This document shows, piece after piece, positions 1-8,000 of a stretch of DNA of 14,134 bases. The DNA comes from Candidatus Latescibacterota bacterium (GTDB lineage Bacteria > JAAXHH01 > JACQVL01). The first letter of the stretch is position 1. Each line of letters starts with the position of its first letter. The position numbers and the translations under genes are program-made. The stretch is from NCBI GenBank assembly GCA_016209865.1, contig JACQVL010000324.1:1-14134 (forward strand). The letters are read 5' to 3'. Under the pieces are notes generated by a model. That model did not search any database. It saw only the letters and a list, made by a program, of their open reading frames with translations, and was not told where the DNA came from.

Positions 1-1002
1 CACGCGGCCGAGCGTGTCCCACCCATCGATGCTGTTCGGCTTCAGCTTCAGGTGCATCTCCAGGGGGTCGATCGCGTCCGTGAACTGTTTTATATTGTAA
101 TAGGTCGTGCCCAGGTTCAACAAGATTTCCGGGTCATCCGGCTTCAACTCTTTCGCTCTCTGGAGGAGTGCCGTCACTTTATCGTACTGTTTCATCCGGG
201 AGTAGAGCAGGCTGAGGTTGAAGTAGAAATCGACCGTCTGGGGAACGTTATCGATCCCGGCCTGATAGATCGTCATCGCTTTCGTCGTATCCCCGGTCGC
301 CAGGTACGAGTTCGCCAGGTTGAAGTAGGCGGACGGATCATCCTTCTTCAACTGGAGGTAATTCGTGTACGTCTCGATCGCGGACTTATAATACTCTTTT
401 TTCTTCGGGTCGTTCTCATCAGCCCTGTTGGCCAGCCGTATGTAGGCAGTCGACAACCCATCCCACACGGTCACGTTCTTCGGGTCGACTGCCAGGCCTT
501 TCTTCAACGGCTCGATGCTCTCCTCAGTCTTCTGCGCGTTCAGCAGACACAGCCCTAAGTTCACGTTCGCCCGTGGGTCATTCGGGTTGGCCTTCGCCGC
601 CACCCGAAACCGTACGACGGCCTCATCGTAGCTCTTCTCGCCAAACAATTTGACGCCGGTGTTGAACGAGTTCGTCCACAGTTGCTTCCGCTCATCTTCA
701 TAGATCTTCCGGTCTTTCTTCCCTAACTTGTCCGGGACGACGACTTCCCATTCCTGCAGCGCTTTCTCATAGTTTGCTCGCCGGGAGTAGATCAGTCCAA
801 GCAGGTAGTGGACTTCCATATTCTCCGGGTGTTTGGCGACCGCCTGGTTCAGGAGATCCAGCGCCTTATCGTAGAGCGGAGGCGTCTGCTGCAAGTACAC
901 TTTCGCGGACGTGACCTCCATCCCTTGCGCGCCGACGAACGCCGGGACACACCCCACGACGATCACCACAAGTCCGACAGCTAAGAACCCTGCACGCTTC
1001 AC
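1..1002 (-). CDS. Secreted TPR-repeat protein (C-terminus beyond window)
   Basis: 334 codons are visible and the frame is still open at position 1, so the protein is partial. It starts with GTG at 1002, preceded by a strong Shine-Dalgarno (GAAAGGAGT, 5-nt spacer). Residues 1-26 are a signal peptide (KR, then a hydrophobic run, then VGAQG). V-V-G-C18 could alternatively be a lipobox, but the hydrophobic stretch continues past it. From about residue 45 onward there are at least six TPR-like helical pairs, around 45-88, 112-142, 146-176, 224-254, 257-288 and 292-322, with the usual spacing of A/G/Y/P (for example YDEAVVRFRVAAKANPNDP and LGTTYYNIKQFTDAIDPL). TPR solenoids bind proteins, so an extracytoplasmic scaffold role is likely. 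No catalytic domain is visible. It follows pyrC but has its own candidate promoter and is probably not part of pyrimidine synthesis. Confidence 0.88.
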   Translation of the reverse strand, partial: MKRAGFLAVGLVVIVVGCVPAFVGAQGMEVTSAKVYLQQTPPLYDKALDLLNQAVAKHPENMEVHYLLGLIYSRRANYEKALQEWEVVVPDKLGKKDRKIYEDERKQLWTNSFNTGVKLFGEKSYDEAVVRFRVAAKANPNDPRANVNLGLCLLNAQKTEESIEPLKKGLAVDPKNVTVWDGLSTAYIRLANRADENDPKKKEYYKSAIETYTNYLQLKKDDPSAYFNLANSYLATGDTTKAMTIYQAGIDNVPQTVDFYFNLSLLYSRMKQYDKVTALLQRAKELKPDDPEILLNLGTTYYNIKQFTDAIDPLEMHLKLKPNSIDGWDTLGRV

Positions 1003-1007
1003 GTTCG

Positions 1008-1016
1008 ACTCCTTTC
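1008..1016 (-). promoter_or_regulatory. Ribosome binding site fixing the GTG start of the TPR gene
   Basis: The minus strand reads GAAAGGAGT, then five bases, then GTG at 1002. The strong SD match and the signal peptide beginning at this codon settle the start as GTG, with no competing ATG needed. Confidence 0.8.
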
Positions 1017-1091
1017 TGGCTTCAATCGGTCTGCCTCTGTGACAACTCTTGTCGTCCTATATAACCGCTGGTTCTCTTGAAAAGTTTCCGC

Positions 1092-1120
1092 AAAATATAT
1101 CCCGCACGGCAGTTCGTCAA
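1092..1120 (-). promoter_or_regulatory. Sigma70-like promoter for the TPR gene, overlapping the pyrC stop
   Basis: On the minus strand TTGACG (1115-1120) is followed after 17 bp by TATTTT (1092-1097). An overlapping TATATT sits at 15 bp. The -35 box contains the TGA stop codon of pyrC (1117-1119). The rest of the 1003-1116 gap is leader sequence with an AT-rich patch and no other gene. Identification rests on consensus match and position only. Confidence 0.55.
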
Positions 1121-2466
1121 GTCTTTTCTCCCCCCGGCATCGCCCATCCAGACACGCGGCCGTCGACGATCGTATACTCGACCGCCCCCCGGAGCGTCCA
1201 TCCGTAGAACGGCGAATTCCGGGACCTGGACAGGAACACGTCCGGCGTCACCCGCCACTGGCGGTCCGGGTCGAAGACCGTCACGTCGGCCGGCGCGCCG
1301 GGCTCGAGCGTCCCGCCGGGCAGTCCTAAGATGCGGGCGGGGGCGACGGTCATCTTCCGGATGGCGTCCATCAGGCTGAGCGTCCCGGTCTGGACGAGCC
1401 GGGCGATCACCAGCCCCAGGGCGGTCTCCAGGCCGATCAGCCCGAACGGAGCCAGGTCGTATTCGACGGCCTTATCGTCGATCGTGTGCGGCGCGTGGTC
1501 GGTGGCGATCACGTCGATCGTCCCGTCCGCCAGTCCTTCCTGGATCGCCTCGACATCCCGGGCCGTCCGGAGCGGAGGGTTGACTTTCGTGTTCGTGTCG
1601 TACGTCCGCACCGCCTCGTCTGTCAGGGAGAAGTGATGGGGCGTCGCCTCCGCCGTGACGGCGATGCCCCGCCGCTTCGCCTCGCGGATGAGGACGACAG
1701 ACCCGGCGGTGCTGACGTGCGCGATGTGCAGCCGGCTGCCCGTCAACTCCGTGAGCGTAATATCACGGGCGACGATGACCTCCTCCGCCGCGTTGGGAAT
1801 CCCCTTCAGACCGAGCACCGTCGAGACGACTCCTTCGTTCATCACCCCGCCGGCCGACAGGTTCATGTCCTCACAATGGGGGATGACCGGAATCCCGAAC
1901 ATCTTCGCGTACTCCAGCGCCCGCCGCATGATGGCCGGGTCATCCACGTTCTTCCCGTCATCTGAAATCCCCACGATTCCCGCGTCAACCATCTCCGCGA
2001 TCTCGGCGAGCTGTTCCCCGCGTTCCCCTTTCGTGATCGCCCCGATCGGGTAGACCTTGATGTCCGCCTGGCGCGCCCGTTCGAGGACGAAATGGACGAC
2101 CTCCGCGTTGTCGATGACCGGGTCGGTGTTGGGCATACACGCCACCGCCGTGAACCCACCCGCTGACCCGGCCCGCGCCCCGGACTGGATCGTCTCTTTG
2201 TCCTCCCGGCCCGGCTCCCGGAGGTGGACGTGCATATCGATCAGCCCCGGCGTCACGACTTTTCCTCGAGCGTCGATGACAAACGGCCGTCGTCCGCCGG
2301 TCTCTTCACGCGCGTCGGACGGCCGCTCGATCATCCGTCCGTCTTCCATCCACACATCGCCCACCTCATCCCGGCCGGAGGCCGGGTCGACGATGCGGCC
2401 GCCCCGGATCACGACGAGCCCACGCCCGTCGGTGAGCCGCGCCGGCCCTCTATTCGACGTCATCAT
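1117..2466 (-). CDS. pyrC: Dihydroorotase (class I)
   Basis: 449 aa. Catalyses the reversible cyclisation of N-carbamoyl-aspartate to dihydroorotate, the third step of de novo UMP synthesis, in the cytoplasm. It is an amidohydrolase TIM barrel between small beta-sandwich parts. The metal and substrate residues are all visible: [10 protein letters not shown] (H79, H81, R83), GISDDG (D169/D170, the aspartate bridge typical of class I), PHCED (H197), HIAHVST (H247/H250) and ATDHAPH (D323). It should therefore be an active enzyme, unlike the inactive PyrC-like partners found in some genomes. The C-terminal RNSPFYGW and DGRV match the family end. The ATG at 2466 overlaps the end of pyrB by 17 nt. 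A second ATG directly after it (2463) sits at better spacing from the GGGGAGGGG ribosome site and may be the one used. Overlap implies translational coupling to pyrB. Confidence 0.97.
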   Translation of the reverse strand: MMTSNRGPARLTDGRGLVVIRGGRIVDPASGRDEVGDVWMEDGRMIERPSDAREETGGRRPFVIDARGKVVTPGLIDMHVHLREPGREDKETIQSGARAGSAGGFTAVACMPNTDPVIDNAEVVHFVLERARQADIKVYPIGAITKGERGEQLAEIAEMVDAGIVGISDDGKNVDDPAIMRRALEYAKMFGIPVIPHCEDMNLSAGGVMNEGVVSTVLGLKGIPNAAEEVIVARDITLTELTGSRLHIAHVSTAGSVVLIREAKRRGIAVTAEATPHHFSLTDEAVRTYDTNTKVNPPLRTARDVEAIQEGLADGTIDVIATDHAPHTIDDKAVEYDLAPFGLIGLETALGLVIARLVQTGTLSLMDAIRKMTVAPARILGLPGGTLEPGAPADVTVFDPDRQWRVTPDVFLSRSRNSPFYGWTLRGAVEYTIVDGRVSGWAMPGGEKT

Positions 2467-3397
2467 CCCCTCCCCTGTTCAACAGGTACAGCACCGCCAT
2501 GCGGATGGCGATGCCGTTGGTCACCTGATCCAGGATGACGGACCGCTCGCTGTCCGCGACGTCCGTGGACAGTTCAACGCCCCGGTTGATCGGACCCGGG
2601 TGCATGATGATCGCGTGCGGCTTCGTGTGGATCAGTCGCTCCGGCGTGATGCCGAACGTCCGGGCGTACTCCCGGAGGGTCGGGAACAGCCCGCCGTGCT
2701 GGCGTTCGAGCTGGATGCGCAGGACGTTGATCACGTCCGCCTCCCGGAGCGCGTCCTCGACCCGGTAGAACACCTCAACCCCCATCGTCTCGATGCCGGG
2801 GGGGATGAGGGTCGGCGGGCCGCAGACGGCGACGGACGCCCCCATCGTGCGGAGTCCCCAGATGTTCGACCGCGCTACCCGGCTGTGGGCGATGTCGCCG
2901 ACGATGACGACACGCAGCCCGTCGACCCGGCCGAACCGGTCGCGGATGGTCAGCAGGTCGAGCAGCCCCTGGGTCGGGTGTTCGTGCGCCCCGTCCCCGG
3001 CGTTGATGACGACCGAGTGCGTCAGACAGCGCGTCAAGAACTGGGGCGCGCCGGCGGCGGCATGGCGGATGACGACGACATCCACCTTCATCGCCTCGAT
3101 GTTCCGGACGGTGTCCCGGAGCGTCTCCCCTTTGGCCACGCTGCTCGTGCTGGCTGAAAAGTTGATCACGTCGGCGGAGAGCTGCTTTTCCGCGATCTCG
3201 AACGAAATCCGCGTCCGCGTGCTCGGTTCGAAGAAGAGGTTCACGACGCTCTTCCCCCGCAGGGCCGGGACCTTCCGGATCGGCCGCTCGATCACTTCTT
3301 TGAACGAGTCGGCGGTGTCGAGGATGAGCTGAATCTCCTCGCGCGTCAGCTCCTCCAGTCCGAGGAGATGCGGGCTTCGTAACTGCACCTGTTCCAC
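2450..3397 (-). CDS. pyrB: Aspartate carbamoyltransferase catalytic subunit
   Basis: 315 aa, the usual catalytic-chain length. Transfers the carbamoyl group of carbamoyl phosphate to L-aspartate, the second step of UMP synthesis. The carbamoyl-phosphate loop FFEPSTRTR is at 55-63. Further family motifs are the SSVAKGE loop near 85-91, HPTQ at 140-143, the [12 protein letters not shown] hinge at 166-177 and the aspartate-binding [10 protein letters not shown] at 266-275. No regulatory-chain gene (pyrI) is in the window, so it is probably an unlinked trimer regulated at the RNA level by PyrR. The start is GTG at 3397, because the N-terminal [17 protein letters not shown] aligns with the family and AAGAAGGGG lies eight bases upstream. 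It sits between pyrR (71-nt gap) and pyrC (17-nt overlap). Confidence 0.97.
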   Translation of the reverse strand: MEQVQLRSPHLLGLEELTREEIQLILDTADSFKEVIERPIRKVPALRGKSVVNLFFEPSTRTRISFEIAEKQLSADVINFSASTSSVAKGETLRDTVRNIEAMKVDVVVIRHAAAGAPQFLTRCLTHSVVINAGDGAHEHPTQGLLDLLTIRDRFGRVDGLRVVIVGDIAHSRVARSNIWGLRTMGASVAVCGPPTLIPPGIETMGVEVFYRVEDALREADVINVLRIQLERQHGGLFPTLREYARTFGITPERLIHTKPHAIIMHPGPINRGVELSTDVADSERSVILDQVTNGIAIRMAVLYLLNRGGDDDVE

Positions 3398-3417
3398 GAT
3401 GAGAACCCCTTCTTGAG

Positions 3418-3445
3418 GATTCAGGGGTCATGATTCAGGAGTCGG
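3418..3445. repeat. 14-bp direct repeat (two 7-mers), partly inverted to the TGACCCC array
   Basis: GATTCAGGGGTCAT (3418-3431) is followed directly by GATTCAGGAGTCGG (3432-3445), differing at three positions. TCAGGGGTCA (3421-3430) is the exact reverse complement of TGACCCCTGA at 3473-3482, so the pyrR-pyrB gap can fold into a hairpin with a 42-nt loop. The gap (3398-3468) holds nothing else apart from the pyrB ribosome site. Confidence 0.7.
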
Positions 3446-3468
3446 GAAACAGAAGAAGATTTCGTCCG

Positions 3469-4041
3469 TCACTGACCCCTGACCCCTGACCCCTGACCCC
3501 TGTCCGTCCGTTCTATCGTGACGCTATCCTCTCCGTCGACCTCGCGCACGCGCACGACCACCGTCTCATGGGGCGTGGTCGGGATGTGTTCTCCGACGTA
3601 GTCCGCCTGGATGGGCAGTTCGCGGCCGTCGCGGTCGATCAGGACGGCTAACTGGATGCGCTTCGCCCGTCCGAAGTCGGTCAGCTCGTCGAGCGCCGCC
3701 CGGATCGTCCGGCCGGTGTACAGGACGTCATCGACGAGGATGATCGTCCGTCGCTCGATGTCGAACGGGATGGCAGTCTTCCGAACGACCGGCTGGGGGA
3801 AACGGGTCTGGAAATCGTCCCGGTACAGGGTGATGTCGAGCGCGCCGACCGGGATGGGGTGGCCTTCGATCTCGCTGATGAGCGTCGCCAATCGCTTCGC
3901 TAAGGAGTCGCCCCGGCGCCGAATCCCGACGAGCGCGATGTCCGTCGCCCCCCGGTTGCGTTCCACCACCTCATGGGCGATGCGGGTCATCACCCGGAAC
4001 ATCCCCTTTTCGTCCAGGACGAGCGTGGTTTCTTCAGGCAT
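3469..4041 (-). CDS. pyrR: Bifunctional PyrR: pyr operon RNA-binding regulator / uracil phosphoribosyltransferase
   Basis: 190 aa. PyrR proteins bind pyr mRNA when UMP is abundant and lower expression of the operon; they also convert uracil and PRPP to UMP. The type I PRTase fold shows IRRRGDSLAKRL (40-51) and the 13-residue PRPP loop IILVDDVLYTGRT (100-112) with D104/D105. The family C-terminal strand VGEHIPTTPHETVVVRVREV is at 149-168. The normal family end falls near residue 180. The last ten residues (RGQGSGVRGQ) are encoded by the TGACCCC repeat array, so the tail is repeat-derived and the stop codon sits just beside the array. The start is ATG at 4041, with GAGGG seven bases upstream. 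It leads pyrR-pyrB-pyrC. I saw no recognisable PyrR-binding attenuator in the 82-nt leader. Confidence 0.95.
   Translation of the reverse strand: MPEETTLVLDEKGMFRVMTRIAHEVVERNRGATDIALVGIRRRGDSLAKRLATLISEIEGHPIPVGALDITLYRDDFQTRFPQPVVRKTAIPFDIERRTIILVDDVLYTGRTIRAALDELTDFGRAKRIQLAVLIDRDGRELPIQADYVGEHIPTTPHETVVVRVREVDGEDSVTIERTDRGQGSGVRGQ
3473..3500. repeat. Heptamer array TGACCCC x4
   Basis: Four perfect tandem TGACCCC units (3473-3479, 3480-3486, 3487-3493, 3494-3500), followed by a decayed TGTCC. Read on the minus strand it encodes the last residues of PyrR, and the pyrR stop lies within or beside the first unit. Confidence 0.95.
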
Positions 4042-4053
4042 GGGTGACCCTCA

Positions 4054-4107
4054 GTAGGGGCAAAGCATTCACCGAGAAAACGTGGCAGGCGAATGCTTTG
4101 CCCCTAC
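4054..4107. repeat. Palindromic dispersed element, 17-bp perfect arms, copy 1
   Basis: GTAGGGGCAAAGCATTC (4054-4070) is perfectly inverted at 4091-4107 (GAATGCTTTGCCCCTAC) around a 20-bp loop. A related, more compact copy is at 9823-9852 (shared core GGGCRAAGCATTC). It fills most of the 82-bp gap between the TIM-barrel gene and pyrR and ends about six bases before the pyrR ribosome site. As RNA it would form a very stable hairpin. No T-run follows, so it is not a classic terminator. REP/MITE-like identity is inferred from the second copy. Confidence 0.85.
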
Positions 4108-4118
4108 ATCATGTACGA

Positions 4119-4142
4119 ACGTGTCAACGTGCTAACGTGTCA
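4119..4142. repeat. Octamer array ACGTGTCA x3
   Basis: ACGTGTCA, ACGTGCTA, ACGTGTCA in tandem (4119-4126, 4127-4134, 4135-4142). It covers the last codons and the TGA stop (4124-4126) of the TIM-barrel gene. Confidence 0.8.
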
Positions 4143-4939
4143 CGTAAATACTCGAAACTCCGTCGCGCGATCTCCTCCGGGCCGTGGGAAAAATCGAACA
4201 CCTCGATGGACGCGTATCCGGTGTACCCGACATCGCGCAGCGCGCGGAGGATCGGACCGAAATCGACGTGGCCGAACCCCGGCCCGTGGCCGCTCGCGTC
4301 GTTCAGATGAAAATACGCCATCTCCGCCTTCACGTCATGGATCGCCTTGACGATGTCCTCACCCTGACAGAGGGTCGACCGGACGTCTAAGATCATCCGG
4401 AAATTGGGATGGTTGAGTTCGCGCACCATCCGAGCCGCTTCCGCCGGGGTGTTGATGAAATTCGTCTGCTGACGGTCGAGCGGTTCGATACAGATTGTGA
4501 CTCCACATTCCGCCGCGACAGACAGGCACGCCTCGAACACGGACTTCGTCACCTCCCATGTCTCCTCGTCCGTGTGGCCGGACTGGACGTTACGCTGCTT
4601 GGGCGACCCGACGACCATCACCCGCCCGCCGACGTCGCAGCAGAACCGGATCAGGTCGCAGAGGTACTGCTGCGTCCGCGACCGGATGGCCTCGTCCGGG
4701 TGGTTGAGGTAGAGTCCTTTCGGGCTGACGAGCAGCCAGTGGAGGCCGGTGATCTCCAGACCGTTCGCCTCCGCCTGGCGCCGGATGGCCGTCCGCCGGG
4801 CCGGGGAGATGTCGTTCACCGACTCGGCGAACGTGAACGGGGCGAGTTCGACCCCGGCGTACCCGATCTCCGCCACCCGCCGGAAGACATCGTTGATCGG
4901 CCAGTTCTGGAAGAGTTCGTTGCAGATGGCGAGTTTCAT
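4124..4939 (-). CDS. Sugar phosphate isomerase/epimerase family TIM-barrel protein
   Basis: 271 aa, typical length for the xylose-isomerase-like/AP-endonuclease-2 superfamily. These are cytoplasmic, metal-dependent enzymes that isomerise or epimerise keto-sugars, inositols or related compounds. The four metal ligands can be placed: E152 (ICIEPLD), D185 (MILDV), H211 (YFHLND) and E246 (ASIEVFD). The hallmark GHVDFGPILRALRDVGYTG is at 223-241. The N-terminal strand KLAICNELF and helix AEIGYAGVEL fit the fold. The substrate cannot be read from sequence. No sugar pathway genes flank it, so no specific name is given. The start is ATG at 4939, with AGGA eight bases upstream. The final codons and stop lie in the ACGTGTCA repeat, so the last few residues are probably not conserved. 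Confidence 0.9.
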   Translation of the reverse strand: MKLAICNELFQNWPINDVFRRVAEIGYAGVELAPFTFAESVNDISPARRTAIRRQAEANGLEITGLHWLLVSPKGLYLNHPDEAIRSRTQQYLCDLIRFCCDVGGRVMVVGSPKQRNVQSGHTDEETWEVTKSVFEACLSVAAECGVTICIEPLDRQQTNFINTPAEAARMVRELNHPNFRMILDVRSTLCQGEDIVKAIHDVKAEMAYFHLNDASGHGPGFGHVDFGPILRALRDVGYTGYASIEVFDFSHGPEEIARRSFEYLRDTLAR

Positions 4940-4964
4940 GGCGGTCGTCCTATGAATGTGTGGT

Positions 4965-4982
4965 CTTTGCGTCCTTTGCGGT
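4965..4982. repeat. 9-bp direct repeat CTTTGCGTC/CTTTGCGGT
   Basis: Two tandem near-copies at 4965-4973 and 4974-4982 in the 79-bp gap between the TIM-barrel gene and the large membrane protein gene. The gap otherwise holds the weak ribosome site for the TIM-barrel gene and the start of the CCCGAAT array. Confidence 0.5.
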
Positions 4983-5002
4983 TGGATAAATGACCTATCC
5001 TA

Positions 5003-5037
5003 CCCGAATCCCGAACCCCTAACCCCCAATCCCGAGT
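5003..5037. repeat. Heptamer array CCCGAAT-type x5, copy 1
   Basis: Five consecutive 7-bp units: CCCGAAT, CCCGAAC, CCCTAAC, CCCCAAT, CCCGAGT. The third contains the TAG stop (5019-5021) of the 1592-aa gene, and its last residues (LGIGG) are encoded by the array. A second five-unit array of the same family is inside the same gene at 9382-9416. Confidence 0.9.
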
Positions 5038-8000
5038 GCCGTCCGCCCCGTCTGAGCGTACTCGTTCTTCAAGTCCTGCGGGAGGGTGCGCCAGACGAGA
5101 AACCGCTTGCGCAGGACGCTCAAGAAGCGCCGGTTGATCCGCTGCCAGGAGGCCACATCCCCGCTCTCCCGGTGAATATCCACCTTCACCGCGTACAGGT
5201 CGCGCTCCGCCTCGGCCGGGGCGGCCATCAGGGAGACTCGCTGGCTGATCCCCAAGTCATACGGCGCGAGCCAGGTCATCATCGAAATCTGGTACTGCCG
5301 CGCCCCGTTCTGGCTCTGGGACGTCAGCGTCACGTCTTCCGTCACGAACGCGCCTAACGACCCTTCCTCATACGACTCGAACACCCGGGTCAGGTACGCA
5401 TACATCCCTAACACCTCGACACTCCCGATCGTGAACGGGAAGTCGAACCGCCACTCGTCCCCGTCCGGCTCGGGGAACTTCCACTCCCGGCCGACATCCG
5501 GGACGGCCATGTCCGCCGCTTTCTTCGCCGGGTAGGCGGTGGACAGGAAGACCGTCCCCATCACGACGAGTGTCGACCACATCGCGGACAGCGACGAATA
5601 GTTGAGCGACAGCCCGACCAGCCAGCCTTTCGAGACGAGGACGAGGGAGAGGATTTGACCGACCAGATAACCCATGACCGCCCCGACCGTGGCGAACACG
5701 GCAGACTCCGCCAGGAACAGCGACGCGATATGGCTCGGCGCCAGCCCGACGGAGCTGTACACCCCGATCTCACGGAACCGCTCGTGCACCGCCCCCATCA
5801 TCGTGTTGAGGACGATCATCGCGGCGACGAGGATGGGGATGGCGAAGTTCTGGACGCCGGAGATGGAGGTCGACCCGATCGAGCTGTAGACGTTAACGTT
5901 GCCGTCCTTGCCGACGAACATCGTCAGGGCGACGCGGGAGAGGAAATCCTCGATATCCACGTCGAACGCCTCGTTCGGCCGGCCCTGCTCGTCCCGGAAA
6001 TCGGTGATGGCCACGGATTGCATCGTCCCGCCGAGTTCCATCACCGTCTCGAACGGGAGGATCATCACGTTGTTCGACTCTAAGTGGATGAACGCTTCCG
6101 GCGGAGACTCGGCCTGGAGCCTCGGGTCCTCCCCGATCCGCTGGTCGATCTTCCCCTTCTCCTGGACGAGGTCGACGGGGGTCAGCTTCTCATCGTCTAA
6201 ATCTTTCACCTGATTGAACCGCTTAGAGTCGATAATCCCGACGACCTTGAGGGTCAGACCGAACATCTGGATCGACGCATTCCCCGCGTCCTGGGGCGTC
6301 AGGCCGACGACGCTGGCGATGTCATCCGGCAGGATGCAGGCGGCGCGTTCGCCCGGATTGAACCACCGGCCGCCTAAGAGGAATTGATCGAGCTTCGACG
6401 CTTTCGGTTCATCCGCGCTCAGGCCGAGCAGGCTGTTGACGTAGCTCTCCTTCTGAGCGGCCGGCAACGCGAACGTGAAGTACCCTTTCTCGCCCTTCAC
6501 CTGCGACATGAACCAGGCGCGCGGGATGAGGGTCGCCCGTTGCTCGAACGCGCTCTTCAGGTAATCGTAGATCGACGGCTGGAGACCTTTCCAGTTCCGA
6601 TCCCGGACGAGCGTCCCTTCGTACAACGCCGGGTTGTCGCGTCCTAACTTGTAGTACTTGAGGGAGGTGGAGATCGACGTGAACGACAGCACCGTGAACG
6701 TCAGCAGGGTGATCGTGACCGCCGTCAGGCCGGTCCGGATCTTGCGCTTGCGGAGGTTGGAGATGCCCAGTGAGATTGCCACCGCCGTCGCGCTCAACCG
6801 GCCGATGTCCGCCTCGTGCATCCCGGTCGACGCCCGTTTCATCTTCTGGACTTCCTGGTTGAACTTGGAGAGGACGATGAACAGGACGATCACGCCGAGC
6901 GCCATGATGACGAACGCTAAGAAGATGACGTACGGGGAGGTGCTGAGCTTGAACGCAGGGTGGACTTGCTGGAGGATGAGGAAGACGAGGACGAAGATGC
7001 CCGCGAACGCGGCGATCCGTTTGTTGATCGTCGGGAACCCGAACAGGAGGCGCTCCATGAAGAACGAGAACGGCAGGAGGAGGACGAAGTAGAAGATGAC
7101 CCCTTTGACCGTATCGTCCGCCGTGGCCTTCACGTCCGGGTAGCCGCGCGCTTCCAGTCCCCAGGCCCGCCGGGCGGCCGAGATGAACGCGTCGTACCGC
7201 TTCGCTTCGAGGTGCTGATTCGCTTCGATCAGGCTGAGCCGGGCCTCTTCGTGGAGCTTCGTGATCCGCTGGTTCTCCACCCCAAACCGGGCGAGTTGCT
7301 TCAGCCGGACGTCGTCGATGATCCACATGTCCTTCGCCCCCCGGTACGACGGATGGACGATCAGCCCATCGTCCACCAGGTATCCCTGTCCCTGCGCTTT
7401 CTCCAGAAGGCTGAGGGTGACGTCGTTCGGCTGGACGGGGGTGAGGAGCAGGGAATCGGGCGCGTTCGTCAGGAGGTACTTGATCCCGAACAGGCTCGTC
7501 CCCATCAGCAGTTTGAGCCGCTGACCCGGCTTGGCGAGCACGACCGCCGCTAACACCGTCCGCCTTTCCCAGCCGCTCTGGTTGGGGACGTAACTATAGC
7601 CGTACCATTGCGGCGCGGCGTCGTCCGGGCCGAGGATCGTCAGGTTGTCCAGGGCGGTCAGGTACCGGGAATCGATGATCTCGTAGATGTCTAACGACCG
7701 GCAGGGGAACACGATCTGCAGCGTCGAATTCTCCCACCCGCCGCTCGCCGCGCTGAGCGGGTAGGTGCCGTCCCCCTCCGTCCCGTAGTCCGGCCCGTAG
7801 ACGATCTCCCCGTCTTCATTCAGCTTGTACGAGTGCAGGCGGATCGACCCGGTCTCCCGGAGGGGCTTGAAGCTGAACTGGCCGACCGAATCCGCTTTCG
7901 TCACCATGATCCCCCGGACGCCGCTGTGGGAGAGGGTATGGAAGTAGGTGACCAGCGCCCCCGGGATGAACTTCTTCGGGACGAAGAAATTGATGTCCCG

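Noticed and set aside
52-558. Open frame of 168 codons on the plus strand
   Set aside because: Antisense to the TPR protein, whose signal peptide, ribosome site and repeats are clear.
2057-3157. Long open frame of 366 codons on the plus strand
   Set aside because: It is antisense to pyrC and pyrB, both certain. Its Arg/Pro/Asp-rich composition is what GC-rich antisense frames give, with no family motif.
4122-4127. Perfect TTGACA as -35 for the pyr operon
   Set aside because: At 15-18 bp spacing the -10 region falls in TAGGGGCAA, which does not resemble TATAAT; it arises from the ACGTGTCA repeat.
5003-5037. Telomere-like CCCTAA repeats
   Set aside because: Only one unit reads CCCTAAC; the array is degenerate, internal and of the same family as the one inside a bacterial gene.
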